Origin: Paenibacillus foliorum
Lineage (GTDB): Bacteria; Bacillota; Bacilli; Paenibacillales; NBRC-103111
Assembly (NCBI RefSeq): GCF_013141765.1
Contig: NZ_WHOD01000055.1
Span: 124,001-188,000, forward strand
Length of the DNA stretch: 64,000 nucleotides
Direction: 5' to 3'
Shown: in pieces, positions 9,361 through 18,422 of the stretch
Numbering within the stretch: the first letter of the stretch is position 1
Layout: the number at the start of each line of letters is the position of its first letter
The notes under the pieces: generated by a model
Told to the model about the DNA's origin: nothing
The model's input: only the letters and a program-made list of their open reading frames with translations
Database searches by the model: none
Position numbers and translations under genes: made by a program

Positions 9361-10291
9361 AATCGCCAACCGTCAAGTTCTTTGCGATACACTGTTGGAT
9401 TTAGCTAAAGAAGACAGCAGTATTCTGGTGTTAGCCAGTGATTCGAGAGGCTCGGCATCCATGCTACCCTTCGTTAAAGAGCTACCAGACCAATTTGTTG
9501 AAACAGGTATTGCTGAACAAAATATTGTTGGTATTGCAGCTGGCTTGGCTTCTTGTGGGAAAAAGCCGTGGGTTACTTCACCCGCTTGCTTTCTGAGTAT
9601 GCGGGCCATAGAGCAAGTGAAGGTAGATGTGGCTTATTCAGCTACCAATGTGAAGCTGGTTGGTATCAGTGGAGGAGTAAGCTACGGTGCATTGGGCATG
9701 TCTCATCATTCCCTACAGGACATAGCGGTTACAAGAGCGATTCCCGGGTTGACGGTTATTTTGCCGGCAGACCGGCATGAAACGAAACGGATGACGGAAG
9801 CACTGGTAGAGCATGAAGGTGGCGTATACGTAAGAATCGGTCGAAATCCGGTGAGAGACGTATATCCGTCAGATGATTATCCGTTCGAAATCGGAAAAGC
9901 GGTGACTTTACGTGAGGGAACTGACCTCACGATTATAGCCGCAGGGGAAACGGTTCGAGTCGCGCTCGATACGGCAGATGCTCTGGAGCAGGATGGTATT
10001 CGCTGCAGAGTGCTCAACATGCATACGATCAAGCCGTTGGACAACGAGGCGATTATTCGTGCTGCTGTTGAAACCAGCCATGTCATTACCGTGGAAGAGC
10101 ACAGCATCCATGGGGGGCTTGGAGCTGCCGTAGCTGAGGTAATTATCCAAAACCATCCGGTTCCAATGCGTATCATAGGTATTCCTGATGAACCGGCTAT
10201 TACTGGAAATTCAACTGAGGTATTTAATCACTATGGATTAAGCGTAGAAAATATACGCTCCATTGCCCATATTATGATAAGGCCATCGTGA
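9353..10291 (+). CDS. transketolase, C-terminal subunit
   Basis: This 312-aa protein holds the pyrimidine-binding domain (ETGIAEQNIVGIAAGLA, whose Glu activates the thiamine ring) and the C-terminal transketolase domain. The ATG at 9353 is internal to the end of the N-terminal subunit gene, and AGGTGG lies 6 nt upstream; a longer frame from 9317 has no ribosome site. Together with the preceding gene it forms a dedicated two-subunit enzyme distinct from the housekeeping single-chain transketolase. Confidence 0.92.
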   Translation: MNKIANRQVLCDTLLDLAKEDSSILVLASDSRGSASMLPFVKELPDQFVETGIAEQNIVGIAAGLASCGKKPWVTSPACFLSMRAIEQVKVDVAYSATNVKLVGISGGVSYGALGMSHHSLQDIAVTRAIPGLTVILPADRHETKRMTEALVEHEGGVYVRIGRNPVRDVYPSDDYPFEIGKAVTLREGTDLTIIAAGETVRVALDTADALEQDGIRCRVLNMHTIKPLDNEAIIRAAVETSHVITVEEHSIHGGLGAAVAEVIIQNHPVPMRIIGIPDEPAITGNSTEVFNHYGLSVENIRSIAHIMIRPS

Positions 10292-10303
10292 GGAGTAACC
10301 GAT

Positions 10304-11794
10304 ATGGAAACCAGCTATATTTTGGCAGTGGATCAGAGTACTTCGGGTACCAAGGCCTTATTAATTGACAAACTAGGGCAAATAAAGGGTCGCTGCTCTA
10401 TTGAGCATCCTCAAATTTATCCGAAACCAGGGTGGGTGGAGCATGATCCGATAGTTATCTATTGTAATGTTGTCCAAGTGATTCAAGAGGTGCTACATAC
10501 TACGGGTACGACCCCGAGGCAAGTAGCGGTCATTACCATTACAAATCAGCGGGAAACGGCTGTTGTCTGGGACAAAGAAACCGGGCAACCCGTTTACAAT
10601 GCCATTGTATGGCAATGCCGCAGAACAAGTGAGCAATGTGCAGACCTGAAGGCTAAGGGGCATGAAGCCGGGGTGAAAGCTAAAACGGGATTAGTGCTGG
10701 ACCCGTATTTCTCCGCGAGTAAAATTCGCTGGATTCTAGATCACGCTGATACCAATGCTTTGCATAATGGTGTCAAAGGTCAACTACTCGCAGGTACGAT
10801 AGATAGCTGGTTGATCTGGAAGCTGACGGGCGGAGCCGTTCATGCTACCGATTATACGAATGCAAGCCGGACATCACTGTTTAATATTCACACTTTACAG
10901 TGGGATTCGGAATTAATCGAGATGTTCGGCGTGGGTCGTGTAGCCTTGCCGGAGGTCAAATCGAGCAATGACCTATTCGGCTATACCAATGAGCCCGCCT
11001 TGTTTTCGGAGCGAATCCCCATCTCAGGGGTTATTGGGGACTCCCAAGCGGCGCTGTTTGGACAGTTGTGCCATCGCCCGGGAATGGCGAAAGCAACCTA
11101 CGGCACCGGCACTTCCGTAATGATGAACATTGGGAGCAGAGCAGCACAGCCGGTTAATGGATTAGTTACCGCTATTGCGTGGGGAATCGATGGCAAAGTA
11201 GATTATGCGCTTGAAGGAATTATTCACTGTACAGGTGATTGTTTGAAGTGGGTACGCGATCAAATGGGCCTATTCAATGACTATTCGGAAGCAGAAGTGC
11301 AAGCAGCTTCTCTAACCGATAACGAAGGCGTCTATTTGATTCCTGCCTTTGTCGGTCTCGGTGCACCCTATTGGGAACCTAATGCCAAGGCAGCGATTAT
11401 TGGTATGAGCCGAAGCAGTGATAAAAGGCATATTATCCGAGCAGCGCTGGAAAGTATAACCTATCAGGTGCGTGATACGGTAGAATTAATGGAAGCCGAA
11501 TCAGGTATCCGTATTCAAGGATTGCGCGTGGATGGCGGGGCATCTGAAAATCGATTTTTAATGCAATATCAATCGGATATGCTGCAAATTAACGTTGTTA
11601 AACCCGCTATTTCTGAGTTATCTGCTGTAGGCTCGGCACTATTGGGAGGACTCTGTGTTGGAACGTGGAATAACTTAGAAGAACTATACGATCTTTTTTC
11701 ATCTGAAACCATTTATAGCTGTCAGGCGGATGCCACAATAATCGATGACTATTATGAGGGATGGAAGAAGGCCGTTCAGACTATCATTTCCTGA
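10304..11794 (+). CDS. FGGY-family carbohydrate kinase, glycerol-kinase-like
   Basis: The 496-aa protein has the ATPase fold of the FGGY family: phosphate-1 loop AVDQSTSGTKALLID at the N terminus, a TNQRETAVVWDKETG segment like glycerol kinase, and GDSQAALFGQ and DGGASENRFLMQ in the C-terminal half. It lies 12 bp after the transketolase genes, behind GAGGAG, so it is part of the operon. Glycerol kinase itself is usually beside glpF/glpD; here the partners are an isomerase and transketolase, so I infer a ketose (possibly apulose) as substrate. Glycerol or dihydroxyacetone kinase activity remains possible from sequence similarity. Confidence 0.85.
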   Translation: METSYILAVDQSTSGTKALLIDKLGQIKGRCSIEHPQIYPKPGWVEHDPIVIYCNVVQVIQEVLHTTGTTPRQVAVITITNQRETAVVWDKETGQPVYNAIVWQCRRTSEQCADLKAKGHEAGVKAKTGLVLDPYFSASKIRWILDHADTNALHNGVKGQLLAGTIDSWLIWKLTGGAVHATDYTNASRTSLFNIHTLQWDSELIEMFGVGRVALPEVKSSNDLFGYTNEPALFSERIPISGVIGDSQAALFGQLCHRPGMAKATYGTGTSVMMNIGSRAAQPVNGLVTAIAWGIDGKVDYALEGIIHCTGDCLKWVRDQMGLFNDYSEAEVQAASLTDNEGVYLIPAFVGLGAPYWEPNAKAAIIGMSRSSDKRHIIRAALESITYQVRDTVELMEAESGIRIQGLRVDGGASENRFLMQYQSDMLQINVVKPAISELSAVGSALLGGLCVGTWNNLEELYDLFSSETIYSCQADATIIDDYYEGWKKAVQTIIS

Positions 11795-11932
11795 TGCAAT
11801 AATTTGACATAGCGTGTAGTACGATTTACTTGCTTTCGTTGGCCATCGAATTTATCGAAAAACAGGAGATTATAAAAACCTTGAGGGCACGTCAACCCTT
11901 GAATTCAATTATGATGCACTGGAGGATAAGTC

Positions 11933-14593
11933 ATGAGTATTGTTATAAAAAGGCTGCGTGTTGAATCCCTGGATCAACCGATAGGACTGGATACCGAACA
12001 GCCTCGATTCAGTTGGTTATTGGATTCAGAACTGCAATCACAACGGCAAAGCGCTTATCGAATTCTAGTAGCCTCCAATACGGATCTGCTTCAGCAGGAT
12101 ATTGGGGAGTACTGGGATAGTGGAGAGGTGGTATCTGACCGTTCCGTACAGGTTATATATCAAGGAAATCCCTTGCAAGCTGAACTTCGTTACTATTGGA
12201 AGGTCAAAGTATGGGACGAAACGGGAGCAGCTTCTGAATGGAGTTCTATTGGGCAGTGGACCATGGGGATACTTGACCAGAACGATTGGAAAGGGGAATG
12301 GATCGGTCAGTCGTTGGACCCGGAAATCGAATTTCCTCCTAGCTTGTACCTACGTAAAGAATTTGTGATAGACCGTCCAGTTAAACGAGCCACTCTATAT
12401 GGTACAGCATTAGGCGTCTATGAATTACATTTAAACGGCAGTCGGGTAGGTGACGAATACTTTGCCCCAGGCTGGACTGACTATGCTGTAAGGACTCAAT
12501 ACCAAACGTTTGATATTACTGCTTCTATACAAGTGGGCGGGAATGCTATAGGCGCCATTCTAGGTACAGGATGGTATGCGGGTCAAGTTGGGATGATGGG
12601 GAGAGAAATATACGGTACGAGTCCTGCATTGCTTTTGCAGCTTCATATTCAATTTGAAGATGGCTCTAACCATCACATAGTTACAGATGAAACATGGACC
12701 ATGAATACCGGGCCTATTCAATATTCGGATATGCTAAAAGGTGAGTCTTATGATGCTCGCAAAGAAACGCCGGATTGGGATCGAACTGGCTTTAATGAAA
12801 GTGATTGGCAGAAAGTGTACCGATTCGAAAGGTATGTCGGTAAGCTAGTCTCCCAGATTGATCCTCCTATAAGGATTACGGAATCGATTAATCCTGTAAA
12901 AATGTGGATGACCAAACAAGGAACCTATCTATTCGATATGGGGCAAAATATGGTAGGTTGGGTAAAGCTGCAGGTACAGGGGCTGACGGGTACGCAAATA
13001 ACGGTTAGCCATGCTGAGATGCTCCAAGATGAAGATACACTATACATCGAAAATTTACGCAGAGCAGATCAAAAGGATATTTACATATTAAAAGGAGAAG
13101 GAATAGAAACCTTCGAGCCGCATTTCACATTTCACGGCTTCCGGTATGTAGAAGTAGAGGGCTTACTTGACAGTGAACTGACCTTAGGAAGCGTTACGGG
13201 TCGGGTTGTACACTCTGACACTCCTAGTACTGGATCACTGGAAACCTCGGACGACATGGTTAATCGTCTTATCAGCAACATCCGTTGGGGACAGCGCGGA
13301 AATTATTTGAGCGTCCCTACAGATTGTCCACAGCGTGATGAGCGGCTTGGTTGGACCGGTGATGCTCAAATATTTATTCGTACGGCCTCGTATAATATGG
13401 ATGTGTCGCGCTTTTTTGCCAAATTCATGGAAGACATGACGGACGGCCAAACGCCGGATGGCGCGTTCCCTGATGTAGCGCCTGACGCAGGATGGTTTGA
13501 ATTTAAGCAAAAGGTCGTCAAATGGTTTGCGCCTGATAATGCAGGTTGGGGGGATGCAGGAGTTATCATACCTTGGACGCTTTACTTGATGTATGAGGAT
13601 AGGACAATACTTGAAACCAACTACGATGCGATGAAGCGGTGGGTGGAATATTTAAAGGCTAATAGTACGGATAGGATTCGTCCTGATTATGCCAACTATG
13701 GAGATTGGTTGTCCATAAATGCAGATACACCAAAAGATGTTCTGGCCACGGCGTATTTTGCTTACAGTACCGCTATATTTGTTCGAATTGCTAAAGTTCT
13801 GGGATATGCAGATGATGTAATTGAATATAGTGCATTATTCGAAGAAATCCGCACAGCCTTTGTCCGTACCTATATGGATGAGAAGGGTATCATCCAGGGG
13901 GATACTCAGACCGTATATGTTCTGGCTTTATATTTCGGGCTGTTGTCTGAAGAAATGAAGCCGCTTGCCGCTAAACGTCTCGAAGAGCTTATTCAGCAGA
14001 ATGGAAATCATTTGTCTACCGGATTCTTGGGAGTAGGGTATTTACTTCCAGTCTTGACGGAGAATGGGCTAGAGGAGCTGGCTTACTCACTCCTGCATCA
14101 AGACACATTCCCTTCATGGCTGTATTCAGTAAAGCAAGGCGCGACTACGATCTGGGAAAGATGGGATGGCTGGACGGAGGAGGCAGGCTTTCAAAACCCG
14201 GGTATGAATTCGTTCAATCACTATTCGCTTGGATCCGTCGGCGAATGGATGTATCGATATATGGCAGGCATCGATGTTGATTCGGAGCAGCCAGGATTCA
14301 AGCACATAGTCATACATCCGCGTCCTGGAGGCAAGCTGACTTATGTAAAGGCAAATGTAGAGAGCGGTTATGGTCTAATTTCTTCCTCATGGCAGCTTAA
14401 TGATGGACTTTTCTCTCTCCAAGTATCTATTCCAGTGAATACAACGGCAACGATTCACATGGATGGAACAAGTGTTCGTGTTCCTGATGAAGCGGTAAAA
14501 ATGGGTATGGAAAATGGTAAACATACTTATCAGATCGGATCGGGAAATTACGAATTCATTAGTCAAATAGAGAAAGTCATGAAGGTAACCTAG
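11933..14593 (+). CDS. alpha-L-rhamnosidase, GH78
   Basis: This 886-aa enzyme has the usual GH78 order: N-terminal beta-sandwich domains (about 1-430), an (alpha/alpha)6 catalytic barrel with the acidic motif DCPQRDERLGWTGDA near residue 464 and WERWDGWTEEAG near residue 740, and a C-terminal beta domain. It removes terminal L-rhamnose from plant glycosides or pectic side chains. There is no signal peptide, so it works in the cytoplasm on imported oligosaccharides. The 138-bp gap before it contains a TTGACA with only a poor -10, so it may be read from the operon promoter or weakly on its own. Confidence 0.93.
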   Translation: MSIVIKRLRVESLDQPIGLDTEQPRFSWLLDSELQSQRQSAYRILVASNTDLLQQDIGEYWDSGEVVSDRSVQVIYQGNPLQAELRYYWKVKVWDETGAASEWSSIGQWTMGILDQNDWKGEWIGQSLDPEIEFPPSLYLRKEFVIDRPVKRATLYGTALGVYELHLNGSRVGDEYFAPGWTDYAVRTQYQTFDITASIQVGGNAIGAILGTGWYAGQVGMMGREIYGTSPALLLQLHIQFEDGSNHHIVTDETWTMNTGPIQYSDMLKGESYDARKETPDWDRTGFNESDWQKVYRFERYVGKLVSQIDPPIRITESINPVKMWMTKQGTYLFDMGQNMVGWVKLQVQGLTGTQITVSHAEMLQDEDTLYIENLRRADQKDIYILKGEGIETFEPHFTFHGFRYVEVEGLLDSELTLGSVTGRVVHSDTPSTGSLETSDDMVNRLISNIRWGQRGNYLSVPTDCPQRDERLGWTGDAQIFIRTASYNMDVSRFFAKFMEDMTDGQTPDGAFPDVAPDAGWFEFKQKVVKWFAPDNAGWGDAGVIIPWTLYLMYEDRTILETNYDAMKRWVEYLKANSTDRIRPDYANYGDWLSINADTPKDVLATAYFAYSTAIFVRIAKVLGYADDVIEYSALFEEIRTAFVRTYMDEKGIIQGDTQTVYVLALYFGLLSEEMKPLAAKRLEELIQQNGNHLSTGFLGVGYLLPVLTENGLEELAYSLLHQDTFPSWLYSVKQGATTIWERWDGWTEEAGFQNPGMNSFNHYSLGSVGEWMYRYMAGIDVDSEQPGFKHIVIHPRPGGKLTYVKANVESGYGLISSSWQLNDGLFSLQVSIPVNTTATIHMDGTSVRVPDEAVKMGMENGKHTYQIGSGNYEFISQIEKVMKVT

Positions 14594-14681
14594 CCTATGG
14601 AATAACGGTTTATACTTAGTGGCTGTGACCGTGTTCTATAGATTTCGATTTCATTCAAATGAAATAATGGTGATAACAACA

Positions 14682-14723
14682 TAGAACCGCTCTATTGTTA
14701 ATTATAGCAATAGGGCGGTTCTA
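14682..14723. terminator. hairpin ending the sugar-utilisation operon
   Basis: A 16-bp stem (14682-14697 with 14708-14723, one wobble) encloses a 10-nt loop. No long T-run follows on the plus strand, so it may act mainly as an RNA-stabilising or weak terminator structure. It separates the operon from the convergent 98-aa gene. Confidence 0.6.
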
Positions 14724-14782
14724 TGCCGTTTATATAAGTTGCAGCAGCCCAAGTATGACTGACAGCAGAATCGATAATAAAA

Positions 14783-15079
14783 TTAGGCGCTTTGCAGAAT
14801 CTTGGCTTCCAGGTTTTCTCTGATCATTCTAATTCTTTGTTTAACATAGAAATCATAGGCGGCCCCTTTAAGATCATGAAGAGAGACTTGTAGTTCGGTG
14901 TGGTTATCTATGATGATCATCGACCCGTTATCAAAACATTTAAAGGTTAAATCAAGCCAATAGCTGTCAGCTGTATCAAGAATTTTCTCAATTTGACAGT
15001 CTGTAATAAATTCGCTGTTCGTTACCATCAAATTTTTATAATAATCGCGTTCAATAAATCTAACATTCTTCACCTTCAT
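14783..15079 (-). CDS. SOS-controlled hypothetical protein (98 aa)
   Basis: The gene has a strong ribosome site (GAGAGGGG) in front of its ATG and a consensus promoter containing a LexA box. The 98-aa product has no signal peptide or membrane segment. It has alternating beta-like and charged segments (about 25-70) and a basic C-terminal helix (FYVKQRIRMIRENLEAKI). I do not recognise a family; a distant likeness to YolD-type small SOS proteins is possible but weak. The regulation suggests a role after DNA damage. It is alone between a convergent operon and the divergent sigma-factor gene. Confidence 0.75.
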   Translation of the reverse strand: MKVKNVRFIERDYYKNLMVTNSEFITDCQIEKILDTADSYWLDLTFKCFDNGSMIIIDNHTELQVSLHDLKGAAYDFYVKQRIRMIRENLEAKILQSA

Positions 15080-15123
15080 CGTCTACACCCCTCTCAATAT
15101 AGGAACAATTGTTCTATAAATCT

Positions 15124-15151
15124 ATTATAGCAAACATTTGTTCGTAGTCAA
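15124..15151 (-). promoter_or_regulatory. SOS promoter: sigma-A boxes with LexA site in the spacer
   Basis: On the minus strand TTGACT (15146-15151) and a perfect TATAAT (15124-15129) are separated by 16 bp. The spacer contains CGAACAAATGTTTG (15131-15144), a full match to the Bacillus LexA/DinR consensus CGAACRNRYGTTYG. A further palindrome, GAACAATTGTTC at 15103-15114, sits just downstream of the -10 and could be a second, weaker LexA site. Confidence 0.85.
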
Positions 15152-15362
15152 GAGTTTGGCTGAATATTCTATCAATTTATTCAATAGAGTTAGGTGCTAA
15201 TAGGATATCGCTATGAAAGAGTGTCAGTTTTTCGTTCTATATGGTAAATTTTCATAAAAGTGTAAGGTTTCATGCAAATTTGTTGATATTATTTGTTCAA
15301 ATTTTTATCACTCATGGCATCTTATCTCATATAGGCAGGCGAGAAGTCGTAGGAGGAGAAGA

Positions 15363-17162
15363 ATGAAAGTAAATGACTATGTGCAAAGAACGGAACCTGC
15401 CTCATCACAAGACGATGGAGGTGCCAAATGGCAAGATCATGATCAAGAGTTAGTGGAGCGTGCGCAGCAAGGGGATACGGAAGCTTTTGGGCAGCTAATC
15501 CACACTTACCAGGATAAAGCAAGAAGCTGGGCTGAGAGAATGACACGCGACCCCTACTTAGCTGATGACATCGTACAAGATGCGTTAATTCGCGCGTTTC
15601 TTCATTTGGGATCATTAGCGGATACTAGTCGATTCTTGCCGTGGTTGCATCGCATTGTGCAGAATCAGGCGAACATGCGTCTCAGGAGAGGCGGCCCTTA
15701 TAAGAGGGAGCAGCCCATAACGAGCTTGCGGAATACACGTCCTTCAGGAACTAGCGGCTCAATGGATTGGGATAATTTGGATAGCATCTTGCATCATTTA
15801 ACCCGTTCAGCATCAGAAGCGGCAGACATGCAAAAGGATCCGATGGAACATTTGCTTCGTAAAGAATTGTTCGGGACGATCCATACACTATTACATTGTT
15901 TGAACCGTAAGGAGAGGAATATATTTGAAGCTCATTTCTTCAGGCAGCTTGCTCCTGATGAGATTGCAGAATTGTACAACACTACTATTGGCTCTGTATA
16001 TACCTATATCCATCGTTCCCGTAAAAAGCTTCGTAAGGAGCACATTCGAGTCTTTATGGGTGGTCATGAGCAAGATAAAGGAGGGAGCGGGATGGTCAAA
16101 CAAAATGTGCTGCAATTGCCAATATGGCTGAAGCATCAAGCTGTGAAAACAACTCTAGTTGACCGTGTCGGCCATATGCTGGCAGCATTAGGTGATAACC
16201 GGCCTATATCGGAATTAATGGGTATATCCGGATTTGCTTTCCGTATGAAAATTTCGGATAGAACAACCTTCGCAGATGGGATTTACATCTTTGATTGGAG
16301 AAATACCCTCAAGCAGTTCATGAACGATTTGGGATACGATGTAAGTATTCTATGCGGTCAGTTGCCTGATGCGCCGGTTCCACTTTTAGCGGCGTCCGAA
16401 CGCTTTCCCGTCGTGTTACCTATTGAAGAAGCGATACTTCCGTTTATTCGTAAATATATAGACAATGGAAAACCTGTTCTATATTTTGATACACTTGCCA
16501 ATATACCTTATGTCCATGAATGGTCGCTTCTCTACGGATATGATGATGAGCAACGTATCGTTTATATGACTGATGCTATGAGACCGGATGGTAAGGCATT
16601 ACCGTATGAAGAAATTGCGGGGAATCCGCTGCGGTTCCTGGCGGGAATCGACAGCAAGGGAGCTGAATCAACCGTTTTCAGTATTTCGAGTCAGCAGCAG
16701 GCTAGAAAAATTCTGGAATTTGCAGTTAGCTACGCAAGGACGGGCTGCCGATATTCTCCTATGACCATGTATTTAAGTTATACATCGGGTTTAGCAGCTT
16801 ATGACCGCTGGATTGGATTCTTAAGCAACCGCTCGATTACAGCTAACCGCTATGGAATGGGGCAGCTTGCAGCTGTCTATTCTGAAGCTAAGCGACATGC
16901 GGCGCAGTATTTACGCAGTGTGCCTCAGACAGGGGAAGCAATGAGGCTTATTCTACTCTCATCCGAAGCTTACGAGCAGACAGCGGAGGCTCTCGAAATG
17001 GTGAGTGGGCACGTTCCGTTTATTCGTACTACCGAGGTGCTCTCACAAGAGACAATGGAGATTTGCAGCAATTATTTGCGTCTGGCAAAAGAGTTCGAAA
17101 CAGCCGCTATTGGTTACTTAGAGAAGGCTTTAATCTTATGGGATCAGGGGAGATCAAAATGA
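15363..17162 (+). CDS. ECF-type sigma factor with large C-terminal sensory-like domain
   Basis: In this 599-aa protein, region 2 of a sigma-70 family factor (about 30-110, including DPYLADDIVQDALIRAF) and region 4 (about 165-228, HTH LAPDEIAELYNTTIGSVYTY) are followed by about 340 extra residues. ECF factors are usually 160-200 aa. The extension (from about 258) has a pattern like papain-like/BtrH-N or C39-like folds, with HEWSLLYGYDDE resembling the His region. No Cys is visible at the expected nucleophile position, so it may be a binding rather than a protease domain. It has no transmembrane helix and no anti-sigma gene beside it. The stop overlaps the next ATG (ATGA). The ribosome site is AGGAGGAG. 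Confidence 0.85.
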   Translation: MKVNDYVQRTEPASSQDDGGAKWQDHDQELVERAQQGDTEAFGQLIHTYQDKARSWAERMTRDPYLADDIVQDALIRAFLHLGSLADTSRFLPWLHRIVQNQANMRLRRGGPYKREQPITSLRNTRPSGTSGSMDWDNLDSILHHLTRSASEAADMQKDPMEHLLRKELFGTIHTLLHCLNRKERNIFEAHFFRQLAPDEIAELYNTTIGSVYTYIHRSRKKLRKEHIRVFMGGHEQDKGGSGMVKQNVLQLPIWLKHQAVKTTLVDRVGHMLAALGDNRPISELMGISGFAFRMKISDRTTFADGIYIFDWRNTLKQFMNDLGYDVSILCGQLPDAPVPLLAASERFPVVLPIEEAILPFIRKYIDNGKPVLYFDTLANIPYVHEWSLLYGYDDEQRIVYMTDAMRPDGKALPYEEIAGNPLRFLAGIDSKGAESTVFSISSQQQARKILEFAVSYARTGCRYSPMTMYLSYTSGLAAYDRWIGFLSNRSITANRYGMGQLAAVYSEAKRHAAQYLRSVPQTGEAMRLILLSSEAYEQTAEALEMVSGHVPFIRTTEVLSQETMEICSNYLRLAKEFETAAIGYLEKALILWDQGRSK

Positions 17163-18295
17163 GTATGACCGAGATTCGATTGCTTACGCAATTTCAGCAA
17201 ATGCATCATCTATTGCAAGCAAAGGAATCCTTCGAAGCAGCCAATCCCAATGTCCGGATTGTTGTAGAACAGGCATCCGACAACTTTGAGTCTATGCGAG
17301 AGTTTAAGTCTGACCATCCGCCGGACATCATGGATTCGGGAGGTTGGGGATTGTTCAATCAAGAGGGTGTTTTTATTGACTTAATACCATTTATCAAAGA
17401 AATAGAGGGACTGGAAGAAGATTTATATCCAGGTATCATAAGGGTAGTTGGCAGGGATGGTACATTACCTGGACTTCCAATGGATGTTTCGCTTCCTTTA
17501 ATATTAATTAATAAGGCTATGTTCGATCGACAGGGCTTAGCTTACCCAACAGAAGATTGGACTTGGGATGACATGATTGGGCTAGCGCAAAGGTTAACGC
17601 TTCGCAATGAGGATGGTGTTGCTCATCAGTTTGGATTTGCTACTGGTGCGGACATTGAAAATTTCGAACCGTTCGTAATGCGTAATGGAGGAAGATATCT
17701 CTCCCCAGATGGTTCTACAGCACGAGGTTACGTAGACTCAGAGAACACAATGGATGCATTCAGAAAAATCATCGATATGTACCGCATTCATCAGGTTACT
17801 CGAAAGCCTGGAGAACCATTCAAAGCAGGGCAGCTAGCCGATGGTTTTGCTATGATATTCGGATTTACTTGGTTTGTAGGAGGTATTTGTGAGAAGGGCC
17901 GGGAAGAGCAATTTGAAATAGTAGGCTTGCCGCGAATGCAGGGTGGCGAAGAAGCAAACATGATTTACATGGGTGGATGTGGGGTTACAACGAAATCCAA
18001 GCACCCCCGCTTGGCTTGGGAATTTATACGACATTATATTCTGGAACGTCAAGAGAGCTTCCTCATGCCATGGAATTTACCAATTACTCGAACACTTGCA
18101 GAACGCAGTGGAATGAACTCGCATCGACTTTGGAAGCGGTATTTGATGGAGCTTGAGATTGTGCAGCCTAGCGGGTTTTATTTGAGTGAAAAGTGGAACA
18201 CGTCTCGTCAGCTTATTAATGAGGACATCCATAGAATGATTAATGAGGGTGCAGATGTCCGTCACCTAATGAAGTCATGGACTCGATTCGCATAG
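17159..18295 (+). CDS. solute-binding-protein homologue without signal peptide
   Basis: This 378-aa protein starts directly with the mature fold of family-1 ABC solute-binding proteins (ESFEAANPNVRIVVEQAS, then PPDIMDSGGW, LPGLPMDVSLPLILINKAMF and EDWTWDDMIGLAQRL). It has no export signal or lipobox. The ATG overlaps the sigma-factor stop by four bases and GGGGAG lies upstream, so the start is firm and the two are translationally coupled. There are no permeases nearby. The context suggests an intracellular sugar sensor or partner of the sigma factor rather than a transport protein. A perfect hairpin terminator follows 15 bp later, so the unit is exactly these two genes. Confidence 0.85.
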   Translation: MSMTEIRLLTQFQQMHHLLQAKESFEAANPNVRIVVEQASDNFESMREFKSDHPPDIMDSGGWGLFNQEGVFIDLIPFIKEIEGLEEDLYPGIIRVVGRDGTLPGLPMDVSLPLILINKAMFDRQGLAYPTEDWTWDDMIGLAQRLTLRNEDGVAHQFGFATGADIENFEPFVMRNGGRYLSPDGSTARGYVDSENTMDAFRKIIDMYRIHQVTRKPGEPFKAGQLADGFAMIFGFTWFVGGICEKGREEQFEIVGLPRMQGGEEANMIYMGGCGVTTKSKHPRLAWEFIRHYILERQESFLMPWNLPITRTLAERSGMNSHRLWKRYLMELEIVQPSGFYLSEKWNTSRQLINEDIHRMINEGADVRHLMKSWTRFA

Positions 18296-18309
18296 GGAAA
18301 TAATTAAAC

Positions 18310-18343
18310 TAGCCAGTGTTTTCATAAAAGAAAACACTGGCTA
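18310..18343 (+). terminator. intrinsic terminator of the sigma factor/binding-protein unit
   Basis: A perfect 14-bp stem (18310-18323 with 18330-18343) closes a 6-nt loop. The A/T-rich lower half and the following ATATTAAT give a weak U-tract. Confidence 0.75.
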
Positions 18344-18422
18344 TATTAATGTAAACTTGCTATTCTGGTTAAGACAATTTCTGGCAGTTAACTGCCATTT
18401 CACTAATTGGAGGTTATAGGGG

